The notes beneath the pieces were generated by a model, which made no database searches, was not told the origin of the DNA, and was given only the letters and a program-made list of their open reading frames with translations. From the NCBI GenBank assembly GCA_030618065.1, contig JAUXEE010000136.1, positions 1-6,185 of the forward strand: DNA of 6,185 nt, written 5' to 3'. Each line of letters starts with the position of its first letter. The first letter of the stretch is position 1. Of this stretch, positions 1-6,185 are shown piece after piece. The DNA comes from Gemmatimonadota bacterium (GTDB lineage: Bacteria; Gemmatimonadota; Gemmatimonadetes; Longimicrobiales; Gaopeijiaceae). The translations under genes and the position numbers were made by a program.

Positions 1-933
1 CCCCTGGAGTTTGGGTTCAAAACCGGGTCCGGACTTCGGAACCGTATGTATGATCAGGGAGTCATCCCCCTCCAACGTGCTCCCATCCCCGTCATCTCTG
101 TCGGGAATCTCACCGTCGGAGGAAGCGGGAAGACGCCCTTCTCCGCTTGGCTCGTCCAGGAGTTGAGGGCGAGGGGGGAGAAACCGGCCCTGGTTGCCCA
201 CGGATATGGCCAGGACGAGATGATTCTCCATCGGCGATGGAATCCGGATTGCCTCGTCATAGCCCAGGAGGATCGAGCCTACGGTGCATGGAAAGCCGCG
301 AAGAAGGGCGCCTCCGTCGTTGTGCTCGATGACGGCTTCCAGCACCGGCGGTTGGCCCGGGATCTGGACATCGTGTTGGTGGCCTCGAGTACTCCCCGGA
401 TGGTTCGCCTCCTTCCAAGGGGGCCCTTCAGGGAGGCTCTACCGGCCCTTTCCAGGGCCGGGGTGGTGGTCCTTACTCAGAAGGGGCGAACCGACTCCAC
501 CTTGGAAATGGAAATGCGCCTGGAGCCTTTCCTTCGGGAACCCGCTGTGAGGGTGTCCTTCGTCCCTCGAGGGTGGACCGATCTGGAAGGAGAGCCAGCG
601 GCGGGCCCAGAGGGAGAGTACCTGGCCGTGTGCGGAATCGGGGACCCTGGCGGTTTCTCCCGGATTCTCGAAGACGAAACCGGTGGGAGGGGTGAACTCC
701 TCTCCTTCCCGGACCACCACGTTTACACGTGGGCCGATGTCGTAGAGATCCAGGGCCGACTCAGGGGAAGGACCTTGGTCACCACCGAGAAAGATGCCGT
801 GAAACTCCATGCCTTCAGGGGAGAGCTTCCCGGCCTCCGAGTCCTCCACTTGAAAGTGGAGTTCATGGAGGGAGAGGAGCGGCTCTGGAGGCACGTCAAA
901 GGAGTCCTTCGAATCCGGCGCGATACGGGATGA
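1..933 (+). CDS. lpxK: Tetraacyldisaccharide 4'-kinase LpxK, 5' end cut by the window
   Basis: LpxK transfers the gamma-phosphate of ATP to the 4' position of the lipid A disaccharide precursor, a late step of lipid A synthesis at the inner face of the cytoplasmic membrane. The frame is open from base 1 and gives 310 residues. Counting from the first in-window codon, the P-loop GNLTVGGSGKT lies at 35-45, a GYG segment at 68-70, the family motif DDGFQH at 110-115, a FPDHH motif at 236-240 and TTEKDAVKL at 261-269. The ATG at 46 is not the true start: the codons before it (GLRNR) continue the RN-x-x-YD-x-G segment normally preceding the P-loop, and LpxK proteins carry an N-terminal membrane-associated helix that would lie upstream. 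Compared with the E. coli length of about 328, some 20-30 residues are missing. The segment usually written SRGYG reads AHGYG here. The stop overlaps the rlmH start. Confidence 0.96.
   Translation, partial: PLEFGFKTGSGLRNRMYDQGVIPLQRAPIPVISVGNLTVGGSGKTPFSAWLVQELRARGEKPALVAHGYGQDEMILHRRWNPDCLVIAQEDRAYGAWKAAKKGASVVVLDDGFQHRRLARDLDIVLVASSTPRMVRLLPRGPFREALPALSRAGVVVLTQKGRTDSTLEMEMRLEPFLREPAVRVSFVPRGWTDLEGEPAAGPEGEYLAVCGIGDPGGFSRILEDETGGRGELLSFPDHHVYTWADVVEIQGRLRGRTLVTTEKDAVKLHAFRGELPGLRVLHLKVEFMEGEERLWRHVKGVLRIRRDTG
930..933 (+). promoter_or_regulatory. ATGA stop/start overlap coupling lpxK to rlmH
   Basis: The four bases ATGA hold the rlmH start (930-932) and the lpxK stop (931-933). The nearest purine-rich AGGAG is at 899-903, more than 25 bases upstream and too far to place a ribosome on this ATG. 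Termination-reinitiation by the ribosome finishing lpxK is therefore the likely mode; this is an inference from spacing. Confidence 0.7.
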
Positions 934-1409
934 AGGTCGGCCTTCTGTGTGTGGGAGCCGCGAGAGGGTCTCTTCAGCCGGCCATCGCCGAGTATGAGGA
1001 GCGGATCGGTCGGTACTGGCGCTTTCATGTCTCCGAAGTCGGAGCCGGAATAGGGAAGGGACGGAAGATCGACGAGGAGAAGGTCAGAAAGGCGGAGGAA
1101 GACCGCCTTCTGGCCCGATTGCCCAAAGGAGGAGGGGAAGTGGTGGCCCTTACACGGGGAGGAAGGGCTCTCGGGTCCAGGGATCTGGCTCATTTCATGG
1201 CCGAACGGGCGCTTCGGTCTGTTCAGGAAGTGACCTTCGTCATCGGCGGCGCCTTCGGCCTGGGCGGAGGGATTCTGGAGCGTTCCACCCTGAAACTCTC
1301 CCTTTCCCCCATGACACTTCCCCACGAGATCGCCCGACTTCTCCTGGTGGAACAGCTATACCGAGCAGGAACGATCGTCCGGAACGAGCCCTACCACAAG
1401 GGACCCTAG
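930..1409 (+). CDS. rlmH: 23S rRNA (pseudouridine-1915-N3)-methyltransferase RlmH
   Basis: RlmH is a small SPOUT-class methyltransferase that uses S-adenosylmethionine to methylate N3 of pseudouridine 1915 in helix 69 of 23S rRNA, acting on assembled 70S ribosomes. The product is 159 residues, matching the usual 155-159. Visible family features are the N-terminal MKVGLLCVGA strand, the glycine-rich cofactor loop IGGAFGLGGG at 105-114, the knot segment LSLSPMTLPHE at 123-133 and the C-terminal LVEQLYRAGTIVRNEPYHK, with YHK close to the end as is typical. The ATG at 930 is chosen because homologues start with this M-K-(I/V) strand. The same frame is open back to an ATG at 729, but that extension is out-of-frame lpxK sequence and looks nothing like the family. 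There is no good Shine-Dalgarno just upstream; the 4-base overlap with lpxK suggests translation by coupling. Confidence 0.96.
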   Translation: MKVGLLCVGAARGSLQPAIAEYEERIGRYWRFHVSEVGAGIGKGRKIDEEKVRKAEEDRLLARLPKGGGEVVALTRGGRALGSRDLAHFMAERALRSVQEVTFVIGGAFGLGGGILERSTLKLSLSPMTLPHEIARLLLVEQLYRAGTIVRNEPYHKGP

Positions 1410-1412
1410 GAG
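1408..1412 (+). promoter_or_regulatory. Ribosome binding site of bshC, overlapping the rlmH stop
   Basis: AGGAG begins inside the rlmH TAG stop codon (1407-1409) and ends 12 bases before the bshC ATG at 1425. The spacing is slightly long, but it is the only Shine-Dalgarno-like element in the 15-base gap and supports the ATG at 1425 as the start. Confidence 0.55.
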
Positions 1413-1424
1413 CCTGTCCAAGTA

Positions 1425-3047
1425 ATGGAAAAGAAGCGATCGCCGGAACTCCGAATCTTAGCCGGAACACCAGGGGGCACCCCCTTGGTCCAGGATTATC
1501 TCCGGGAGGAAACCCACGTTTGCAACTTCTATGGAAGGAGCTTCCGGGACCCGGCGTGTTATCGGGACCAAGCCCGGGAGGTGGACCAGAGATTCCACTG
1601 GGACGCCCGGGCTCGGGCCGTCTCCATGATCCAATCTTCCTCAGGGCCGGGGGGAGACCGGTTGAAACGTTTTGTGGAGGAGGGCGGGTACTTTGTCACA
1701 ACCGGCCAACAACCTGGCCTTTTCACCGGCCCCCTCTACAGCCTCTATAAGGCCCTCACCGCGATTCGGCTTTCCCAGGCATTGGAGTCACTCCTGGAGC
1801 GACCCGTTCTCGCCCTCTTCTGGATCGCATCGGAGGACCACGACTGGGAAGAGGCGGATCACACACACCTCCTGGACGTCCAAAACGAAATCCGGACCCT
1901 TCGTATCCCTCCCCAGGAAGGTCCCCCAAACCGGCCCCTTCACCGGATTCCCCTCCATGAAGGCCTGTCGGAAACGGTGGAGTCCTTCCTTCAAGCCCTC
2001 CCGGAGACCGACTTCAGCCCGCCCCTTTTCGATCTCCTTCGAAACGCCTATGCCCCGGGAAAAACCCTACCTCAAGGCTTCCACGCGGTATTGGCAGAGC
2101 TACTCAAGGACCTTCCCATCGTGTTCGTCGACTCGGCCAACCCAGAGCTGAAGGCCGCTTCTCTGCCCATCCTCTTCCGGGAGTTGGATGCGGCAGCGGA
2201 GCACGAGCTCATCTTATCCCGGGTTTCCTCCCATCTGGAGCTGGAGGGATACCACGTCCAGGTTCCCATCCTGAAAGACGGGGTGAATCTCTTTCTGGAA
2301 GGGGTGGAAGGAAGGGATCGCCTATACCGTGACGGGGATGGGGTTCGATTGAATCGGGCAGGGACCCGGATGGGGCTGGAGGATCTTCGTTCCATGGCCC
2401 TCGAAGACCCCACCCTTCTCAGCCCGAATGTCCTTCTTCGGCCCATTGTGGAGAGTAGCCTATTCCCCACCCTGAGCTATGTGGCGGGTCCCGGGGAGCT
2501 GGCGTATTTCGGGCAGTTGAAAGAGCTGTTCCAAGCCCACGGGCTCAGCATGCCCATCGTGTACCCCAGACACTCGGCTACCCTTGTCGAAGGGAAGATC
2601 GGGAAGGTCCTGGCTAAATTTCATCGCTCCCCCGAGTCCCTCGCTCGACCCCACCATGAGCTGGCTTCCGAGATCGCCCTGGAGGAGGTGCCTTCCGAGG
2701 TAAGGCGAGCTTTGGGCGAAATCAGAGGCGCTCTCGGGAAAGGTGCCGGGGCACTGAGCAAAGCGGTGCAGGAGATCGACGCCACCCTCAAGGGCCCGGT
2801 CACCCATGCCCGGAATGCAGCGTTCGCCGCCTTCGATGAGGCCGAACGAAAGATCCTGCAGGCTCTGAAGCGAGAAAACGAGATCGCTCTGGAGCAGATG
2901 GAAAAGGCACAGCGTCATCTCTTCCCCTTTGGGAAGCCTCAGGAGCGAAGTCTCAACGCGTTCTACTACCTCACCCGGTACGGTCCCGAACTGATTTCGA
3001 GCCTTCTACATGAGTTCGATGTGGCTCTTGGCAACCATTCTGAGTAA
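1425..3047 (+). CDS. bshC: Bacillithiol synthase BshC (cysteine-adding enzyme)
   Basis: BshC performs the last step of bacillithiol synthesis, joining cysteine to glucosaminyl-malate in the cytoplasm. The product is 540 residues, essentially the length of the B. subtilis enzyme (539). Recognisable blocks are VTTGQQPGLFTGPLYSLYK at about 91-109, the nucleotide-binding-fold signature of the family; FWIASEDHDWEEADH at 132-146; and a C-terminal helical region from roughly residue 420 to 500, rich in Ala, Glu, Arg and Leu, matching the coiled-coil dimerisation domain known in this family. It ends in NAFYYLTRYGPEL, the usual closing block. No frameshift or internal stop is seen. The upstream enzymes BshA and BshB are not in the window, so the pathway must be completed elsewhere. 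The gene sits 15 bases after rlmH and 9 bases before the small membrane gene, so it is probably cotranscribed with the cell-envelope genes on either side. Family assignment is firm; activity is inferred from the family. Confidence 0.95.
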   Translation: MEKKRSPELRILAGTPGGTPLVQDYLREETHVCNFYGRSFRDPACYRDQAREVDQRFHWDARARAVSMIQSSSGPGGDRLKRFVEEGGYFVTTGQQPGLFTGPLYSLYKALTAIRLSQALESLLERPVLALFWIASEDHDWEEADHTHLLDVQNEIRTLRIPPQEGPPNRPLHRIPLHEGLSETVESFLQALPETDFSPPLFDLLRNAYAPGKTLPQGFHAVLAELLKDLPIVFVDSANPELKAASLPILFRELDAAAEHELILSRVSSHLELEGYHVQVPILKDGVNLFLEGVEGRDRLYRDGDGVRLNRAGTRMGLEDLRSMALEDPTLLSPNVLLRPIVESSLFPTLSYVAGPGELAYFGQLKELFQAHGLSMPIVYPRHSATLVEGKIGKVLAKFHRSPESLARPHHELASEIALEEVPSEVRRALGEIRGALGKGAGALSKAVQEIDATLKGPVTHARNAAFAAFDEAERKILQALKRENEIALEQMEKAQRHLFPFGKPQERSLNAFYYLTRYGPELISSLLHEFDVALGNHSE

Positions 3048-3056
3048 CTTGGCGGC

Positions 3057-3338
3057 ATGTTCTGGCCAATAATCCTTCTCCTGGCTCTCTTGATTCCGAT
3101 CCTCGCCATCGTCCTGGACTCCCAGGTAGGGCGGGCTCTGGCCTCGCGTCTGGAACGGAGGAGCCTGGAACACCCCGACGATTCGGTAGGGGAGAGACTG
3201 GGGTACCTGGAAGGGGAAGTGGACCGCCTGTCGCAGGAGTTGGGCAGATTGGAGGAAGAAAGCCAATTCCTGCACCAACTCCTTGAGGAACGCCCTGGAG
3301 GGGCGGGAGCGCTGCCACCCGGTGACCAAGAGAGCTGA
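3057..3338 (+). CDS. Small single-pass membrane protein with coiled coil, unknown function
   Basis: I do not recognise a named family. The 93-residue product begins with MFWPIILLLALLIPILAIVL, a clear hydrophobic helix at about 2-20, followed by a basic linker (R26, R31, R34, R35). Residues 48-76 form a regular heptad pattern with L48, L51, V55, L58, L62, L65, S69, L72 and L76 at alternating 3- and 4-residue steps, so a parallel coiled coil is likely. The tail (80-93) is rich in Gly and Pro and probably disordered. Positive charge directly after the helix and none before it argues for an outside N-terminus and a cytoplasmic coiled coil, as in PspB, rather than the periplasmic coiled coil of FtsB/FtsL. 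The ATG lies 9 bases after bshC with no strong ribosome site, and the gene's 3' end overlaps murJ by 17 bases, so coupled expression with murJ is likely. That it is a real gene is supported by placement and heptad regularity. Confidence 0.8.
   Translation: MFWPIILLLALLIPILAIVLDSQVGRALASRLERRSLEHPDDSVGERLGYLEGEVDRLSQELGRLEEESQFLHQLLEERPGGAGALPPGDQES
3305..3309 (+). promoter_or_regulatory. Probable ribosome binding site for murJ inside the preceding gene
   Basis: GGGAG, within the purine-rich run 3297-3309, lies 12 bases before the GTG at 3322. No comparable sequence sits at a workable distance before the alternative TTG at 3283, whose nearest purine run (about 3251-3262) is some 20 bases away. 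This site therefore favours GTG 3322 as the murJ start. Confidence 0.45.
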
Positions 3339-4965
3339 CGCCGGAAGGAAAGACGGCCGGGACGCCCGCGCAGCCATCTGGGTTGGCGCGGGCATTTTCT
3401 TGAGCAAGATCTCCGGATTGCTCAGGGAGCTGGCCTTCGCCTACTACTTCGGGGTCTCGGCCGTGGCCGACGTGTGGCGGGTGGCCCTCCGCACGCCCAA
3501 CGTCATCCAGAACCTCCTGGGCGAAGGAACACTCAGCGCTTCCCTCATTCCCGTCTACGCCGAGTTTCTGGAGGAGGGAAGGGAAGAGGAGGCGGGCCGG
3601 TTTGCCGGCGCGACCCTGGGGATCCTCACCGTAGTAGCCTTCGGCCTGGCCCTCCTGGGCATCCTGCTGGCCCCCATGTTGATCCCGGTCATCTACTGGA
3701 AGTGGGACCCATGGATGCAGGAGCTGGCCATCACCATCGTACGGATCCTCTTTCCCATGACCGCCGTCCTGGTGATCTCGGCTTGGGCACTGGGGATCCT
3801 GAACAGTCATCGGCGGTTCTTCGTCTCCTACGTGGCGCCCGTAGCCTGGAACCTCGCCCTGATCGCGACCATGGTGGGGGTTGGAGGCTATCTGGGCTGG
3901 AACCGCATGGGCCGGGACGCGGATCTGGCCGTAGCCATGGCCTGGGGGGCACTGGCCGGTGGCGTTCTCCAGCTCCTGGTACAGACGCCCTGGGTGCTGC
4001 CCCTCCTCTCCCACTTCAGGCTTTCTCTGGGCCGGCGTGTAGCTGGGGTCCGGGAAGCCATCCGTAACTTCCTCCCCGTGGTGGCTTCCCGGGGAGTGGT
4101 GAATGTCAGCGGCTGGATCGATATGATCCTGGCACACATTCTCGTGGTCGGAGCACCGGCCATGCTGGGGTACGCCCAAACTCTATACATGCTCCCGATT
4201 TCCATGTTCGGCATGGCCATCGCCGCCTCGGAGCTTCCGGAGCTCTCTCGCAGACGGGGAGAGATCGAGGGGGTCCTTGTCCCGCGGGTCCGAGGGGCAC
4301 TGGAGCGCCTCGCCTTCCTCCTGATTCCGTCTGCCCTGGCGTACCTGGTCCTGGGAGAAGTCTTCATCGCCGCCCTCTTTCAACGAGGTGAATTCGGGGC
4401 AAACGACACCAGCGCCACGTATGTGATTCTGGCGGCTTATGCCCTGGGCCTTCCGGCCTCCGCCTCGAGCCGGGCCCTTTCATCGGCCTACTACGCCCTT
4501 CGTGACACCCGGACCCCGGCAGTCATCGCCACAGGGCGGGTCATTCTTTCCATCGCCCTGGGGGCCACCCTGATGTTCCCCATGGACCGCCTGGCCGTCG
4601 GGGATCTTCGACTGGGCGCCGCGGGATTGGCCTTCGGGTCAGCCATGGGAGCATGGATGGAGTATGGCCTGCTTCGTCGGCAGCTCACCCGGCGGCTGGG
4701 ACCTCACGGGCCAGAGGCCAACCGATTGGCCCGGTTCTTCTTGGCGGGCCTGGTGGCAGTCGCAGTGGGTTTCACCGCCAAGCGGCTCCTTGGTTTCTCG
4801 TCTGAAGCTGGACTTCTACCCGACCTTCTGGGCACCACCTCCATCTGGCTCAACCCGTTGGCCGCCATCGGAACCGCCGGGGCGTTCGGGGTAGCTTATC
4901 TGGGGACGGCGTCCCTCCTGGGGGTCGGGATGCCCCTCCGGCGGAAGACTCCCTCCGGCAACTGA
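3322..4965 (+). CDS. murJ: MurJ-family lipid II flippase
   Basis: MurJ is a MOP-superfamily, about 14-helix inner-membrane protein that moves lipid II from the cytoplasmic to the periplasmic face for peptidoglycan synthesis. The 547-residue product (E. coli 511) is hydrophobic throughout. Its N-terminal family block runs from FLSKISGLLREL (26-37) through ADVWRVALRTPN (49-60) to LGEGTLSASLIP, with later blocks LGILNSHRRFF, GYAQTLYMLP (about 283-292) and SSAYYALRDTRTP. GTG 3322 gives a short basic leader (TKRADAGRKDGRDAR) before helix 1; the frame is open back to TTG 3283, which would add 13 residues. By eye alignment to E. coli MurJ, R24 and D39 are kept (R35, D50), but R18 is K29, D25 is E36, R52 is Q63 and R270 is T287. 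This may be a clade variant rather than damage, since the rest of the protein is intact. It overlaps the small membrane gene by 17 bases. The family is certain; the transported substrate is inferred. Confidence 0.93.
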   Translation: MTKRADAGRKDGRDARAAIWVGAGIFLSKISGLLRELAFAYYFGVSAVADVWRVALRTPNVIQNLLGEGTLSASLIPVYAEFLEEGREEEAGRFAGATLGILTVVAFGLALLGILLAPMLIPVIYWKWDPWMQELAITIVRILFPMTAVLVISAWALGILNSHRRFFVSYVAPVAWNLALIATMVGVGGYLGWNRMGRDADLAVAMAWGALAGGVLQLLVQTPWVLPLLSHFRLSLGRRVAGVREAIRNFLPVVASRGVVNVSGWIDMILAHILVVGAPAMLGYAQTLYMLPISMFGMAIAASELPELSRRRGEIEGVLVPRVRGALERLAFLLIPSALAYLVLGEVFIAALFQRGEFGANDTSATYVILAAYALGLPASASSRALSSAYYALRDTRTPAVIATGRVILSIALGATLMFPMDRLAVGDLRLGAAGLAFGSAMGAWMEYGLLRRQLTRRLGPHGPEANRLARFFLAGLVAVAVGFTAKRLLGFSSEAGLLPDLLGTTSIWLNPLAAIGTAGAFGVAYLGTASLLGVGMPLRRKTPSGN

Positions 4966-4970
4966 GCCCC

Positions 4971-4974
4971 AGGG
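4971..4974 (+). promoter_or_regulatory. Weak ribosome binding site of uvrC
   Basis: AGGG lies 4 bases before the uvrC ATG at 4979, within the 13-base gap after the murJ stop. The match is short and the spacing tight, so initiation may depend on ribosomes arriving from murJ. It is recorded because it is the only candidate in the gap. Confidence 0.3.
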
Positions 4975-4978
4975 CACC

Positions 4979-6185
4979 ATGGCAGCAACCAGCCAGATCT
5001 CCTCCAGGGTCTTGAGCAGACTCCCCACAAATCCGGGAGTCTACCTCTTCAGAGGCTCTTCCGGAGAGGTCCTGTACGTAGGGAAGGCAAAGTCACTCAG
5101 GCCCCGGATCCGAAGCTATTTCCGGGACAAAGCCTCCCACTCCATCAAGACCCAGGAATTGGTTCGCCGGATCGGGTCTCTGGACACCATCGTCGTCGGA
5201 TCCGAGGCGGAGGCTCTGATCCTCGAGGCCAACCTCATCAAAGAACACCACCCTAGGTTCAACATCCAACTCAGGGATGATAAGAAGTACCCCTACATCA
5301 AGGTCACCACGCAGGAGGCGTTTCCCCGGGTGTTTGTCACACGGGATGTCCGCAATGACGGGAGCAGATACTTCGGACCCTTCACCTCGGTGGGACCCCT
5401 TCGGCAGGCCTTGGAGGTGATCAAGCGCCTCTACTCGGTACGGTCGTGCCGATATGACCTGCCCGGGGAAGCCCCTGATCGGCCCTGCCTGGACTACCAC
5501 ATCGACCGATGTTTGGCCCCCTGCGTCGGCCTTCAGAGTCAGGAGTCCTACGGTGGGATGATCCAAGAGATCCTCCGGATCCTGGACGGGGAAACGGAAT
5601 CGCTTCGGGGCGAGGTACGTGAGCGGATGGAGGAGGCTTCCCGGGCGCTCCGCTACGAGGAAGCGGCCCGGTTGAGGGACGTGGGCCGGGGCCTCGAAAC
5701 CATCGCCCGGGAGCAGAGGGTTCACAAAGTCCAAGGGGGAGACCAGGACGTCCTGGCCCTGGCGAGGGACGGTGACCTGGCCACAGGAGTCGCTCTGCGG
5801 ATTCGCCGGGGCCTCCTCCTGGGAAGGGAGACCCAACGTTTCTCGAATGCATCCACCGAGGAGGACTCCACTCTTCTCTCCGCCTTCGTGAGCCGCTACT
5901 ACCTGGGCCGAGGTGAGGAAGGCTCCCTGGACCTCCCACGGGAAGTACTCCTGCCGGTGGATTTCATGGACAGAGCTCTCCTGGAGGAGGTCCTGTCCGA
6001 GCGGGCCGGGAGGAAGGTCCGACTGCTGGTCCCGAAGAGGGGGAAAAAACACCGGCTGGTCGAGCTGGCGGGATCGAACGCCAGGAATGCCCACGAAGAC
6101 GGGGTGTCGGCCATGGCGCAGGTGGGTGATCGGGCCGACGAGGTCCTTTACGAGCTCCAGGACCACCTGGAGCTGAAGGTCGTTC
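4979..6185 (+). CDS. uvrC: Excinuclease ABC subunit UvrC, 3' end cut by the window
   Basis: UvrC joins the UvrB-DNA complex and cuts the damaged strand on both sides of the lesion in nucleotide excision repair. The frame is open from the ATG at 4979 to the last base, giving 402 of an expected 600 or so residues. The GIY-YIG nuclease domain, responsible for the 3' cut, covers about 14-95: GVY at 20-22, YVG at 33-35, catalytic Arg R43, metal-binding Glu E83 and N95, which match T. maritima Y29/R39/E76/N88 in order and spacing. Four cysteines, C157, C170, C178 and C182, in the RPCLDYHIDRCLAPC region match the cluster reported to bind 4Fe-4S in E. coli UvrC. A UVR segment for UvrB contact lies near 210-240 (RYEEAARLRD at 225-234). 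The window ends just before the RNase H-like domain that makes the 5' cut, so completeness cannot be judged. The start lies 13 bases after murJ and places the usual LPxxPGVY block at residue 15. Confidence 0.97.
   Translation, partial: MAATSQISSRVLSRLPTNPGVYLFRGSSGEVLYVGKAKSLRPRIRSYFRDKASHSIKTQELVRRIGSLDTIVVGSEAEALILEANLIKEHHPRFNIQLRDDKKYPYIKVTTQEAFPRVFVTRDVRNDGSRYFGPFTSVGPLRQALEVIKRLYSVRSCRYDLPGEAPDRPCLDYHIDRCLAPCVGLQSQESYGGMIQEILRILDGETESLRGEVRERMEEASRALRYEEAARLRDVGRGLETIAREQRVHKVQGGDQDVLALARDGDLATGVALRIRRGLLLGRETQRFSNASTEEDSTLLSAFVSRYYLGRGEEGSLDLPREVLLPVDFMDRALLEEVLSERAGRKVRLLVPKRGKKHRLVELAGSNARNAHEDGVSAMAQVGDRADEVLYELQDHLELKVV

Noticed and set aside
46..48. ATG as the start of lpxK
   Set aside because: The reading frame is open to base 1, and the codons before this ATG fit the conserved RN-x-x-YD-x-G segment of LpxK, so the Met is internal.
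729..929. N-terminal extension of rlmH to an upstream ATG
   Set aside because: The extra 67 residues are a frame-shifted reading of the lpxK 3' end, and the family begins at the MKVGLLCVG strand.
723..1325. 200-codon open frame on the - strand across the lpxK/rlmH junction
   Set aside because: It spans two recognisable + strand genes and has low-complexity Ser/Pro/Arg composition, so it is a shadow frame.
3596..3609. Perfect 5-bp inverted repeat GCCGG-TTTG-CCGGC
   Set aside because: It lies inside murJ, is short, has no following T-run, and such repeats are expected by chance in GC-rich coding sequence.
2971..4179. 402-codon open frame on the - strand across the small gene and murJ
   Set aside because: It lies opposite clearly recognisable coding sequence, and its translation is rich in Gly, Pro, His, Asp and Gln without any domain. 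This is what an antisense frame of GC-rich coding DNA gives.
4966..4975. GCCC/GGGC inverted repeat between murJ and uvrC as a terminator
   Set aside because: The loop would be only 2 bases, the stem 4 bp, and there is no T-run. It also overlaps the probable uvrC ribosome site.
5093..6166. 357-codon open frame on the - strand
   Set aside because: It is the antisense of uvrC, whose GIY-YIG domain, cysteines and UVR motif are unmistakable; the antisense translation shows no family features.
1..6185. Search for a new accessory system (CRISPR, phage, toxin-antitoxin, retron, IS)
   Set aside because: No direct repeat array, transposase, integrase, reverse transcriptase or toxin-like gene is visible. 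All but a few dozen bases are covered by housekeeping genes with uniform base composition.

Overview
The window is a tightly packed, one-directional run of six genes on the + strand of a GC-rich bacterial chromosome (roughly 60% GC by eye). Both ends are cut. In order they are lpxK (5' end missing), rlmH, bshC, a small unnamed membrane/coiled-coil gene, murJ and uvrC (3' end missing). Junctions are a 4-base ATGA overlap, a 15-base gap, a 9-base gap, a 17-base overlap and a 13-base gap. There is no room for an internal promoter outside coding sequence and no terminator-like hairpin with a T-run, so this looks like part of one operon.

Organism: LpxK implies a lipid A-bearing outer membrane. BshC implies bacillithiol as the low-molecular-weight thiol, which was first studied in Firmicutes but also occurs in several diderm phyla. 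The LpxK and MurJ sequences, with a GYGxDE..HRR stretch in LpxK and PNVIQNLLGEG and YAQTLYMLP in MurJ, resemble what I recall of Gemmatimonadota and neighbouring phyla. The phylum is an inference at moderate confidence; no rRNA or other marker is present to confirm it.

Layout: 1-933 lpxK (lipid A 4'-kinase); 930-1409 rlmH (23S rRNA pseudouridine-1915 N3-methyltransferase); 1425-3047 bshC (last step of bacillithiol synthesis); 3057-3338 a 93-residue protein with one N-terminal membrane helix and a regular leucine-type heptad repeat; 3322-4965 murJ (lipid II flippase family); 4979 to the window end uvrC (nucleotide-excision-repair endonuclease, GIY-YIG, Cys cluster and UVR regions present, C-terminal RNase H-like half outside the window).

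The genes do not form one pathway. They combine envelope construction (LpxK, MurJ), ribosome maturation (RlmH), redox buffering (BshC) and DNA repair (UvrC), as expected of a housekeeping operon. I see no mobile element, CRISPR, tRNA, defence system or other accessory system. The two points most worth following are the small membrane/coiled-coil protein coupled to murJ, and a MurJ that lacks several of the charged cavity residues considered essential in E. coli MurJ.
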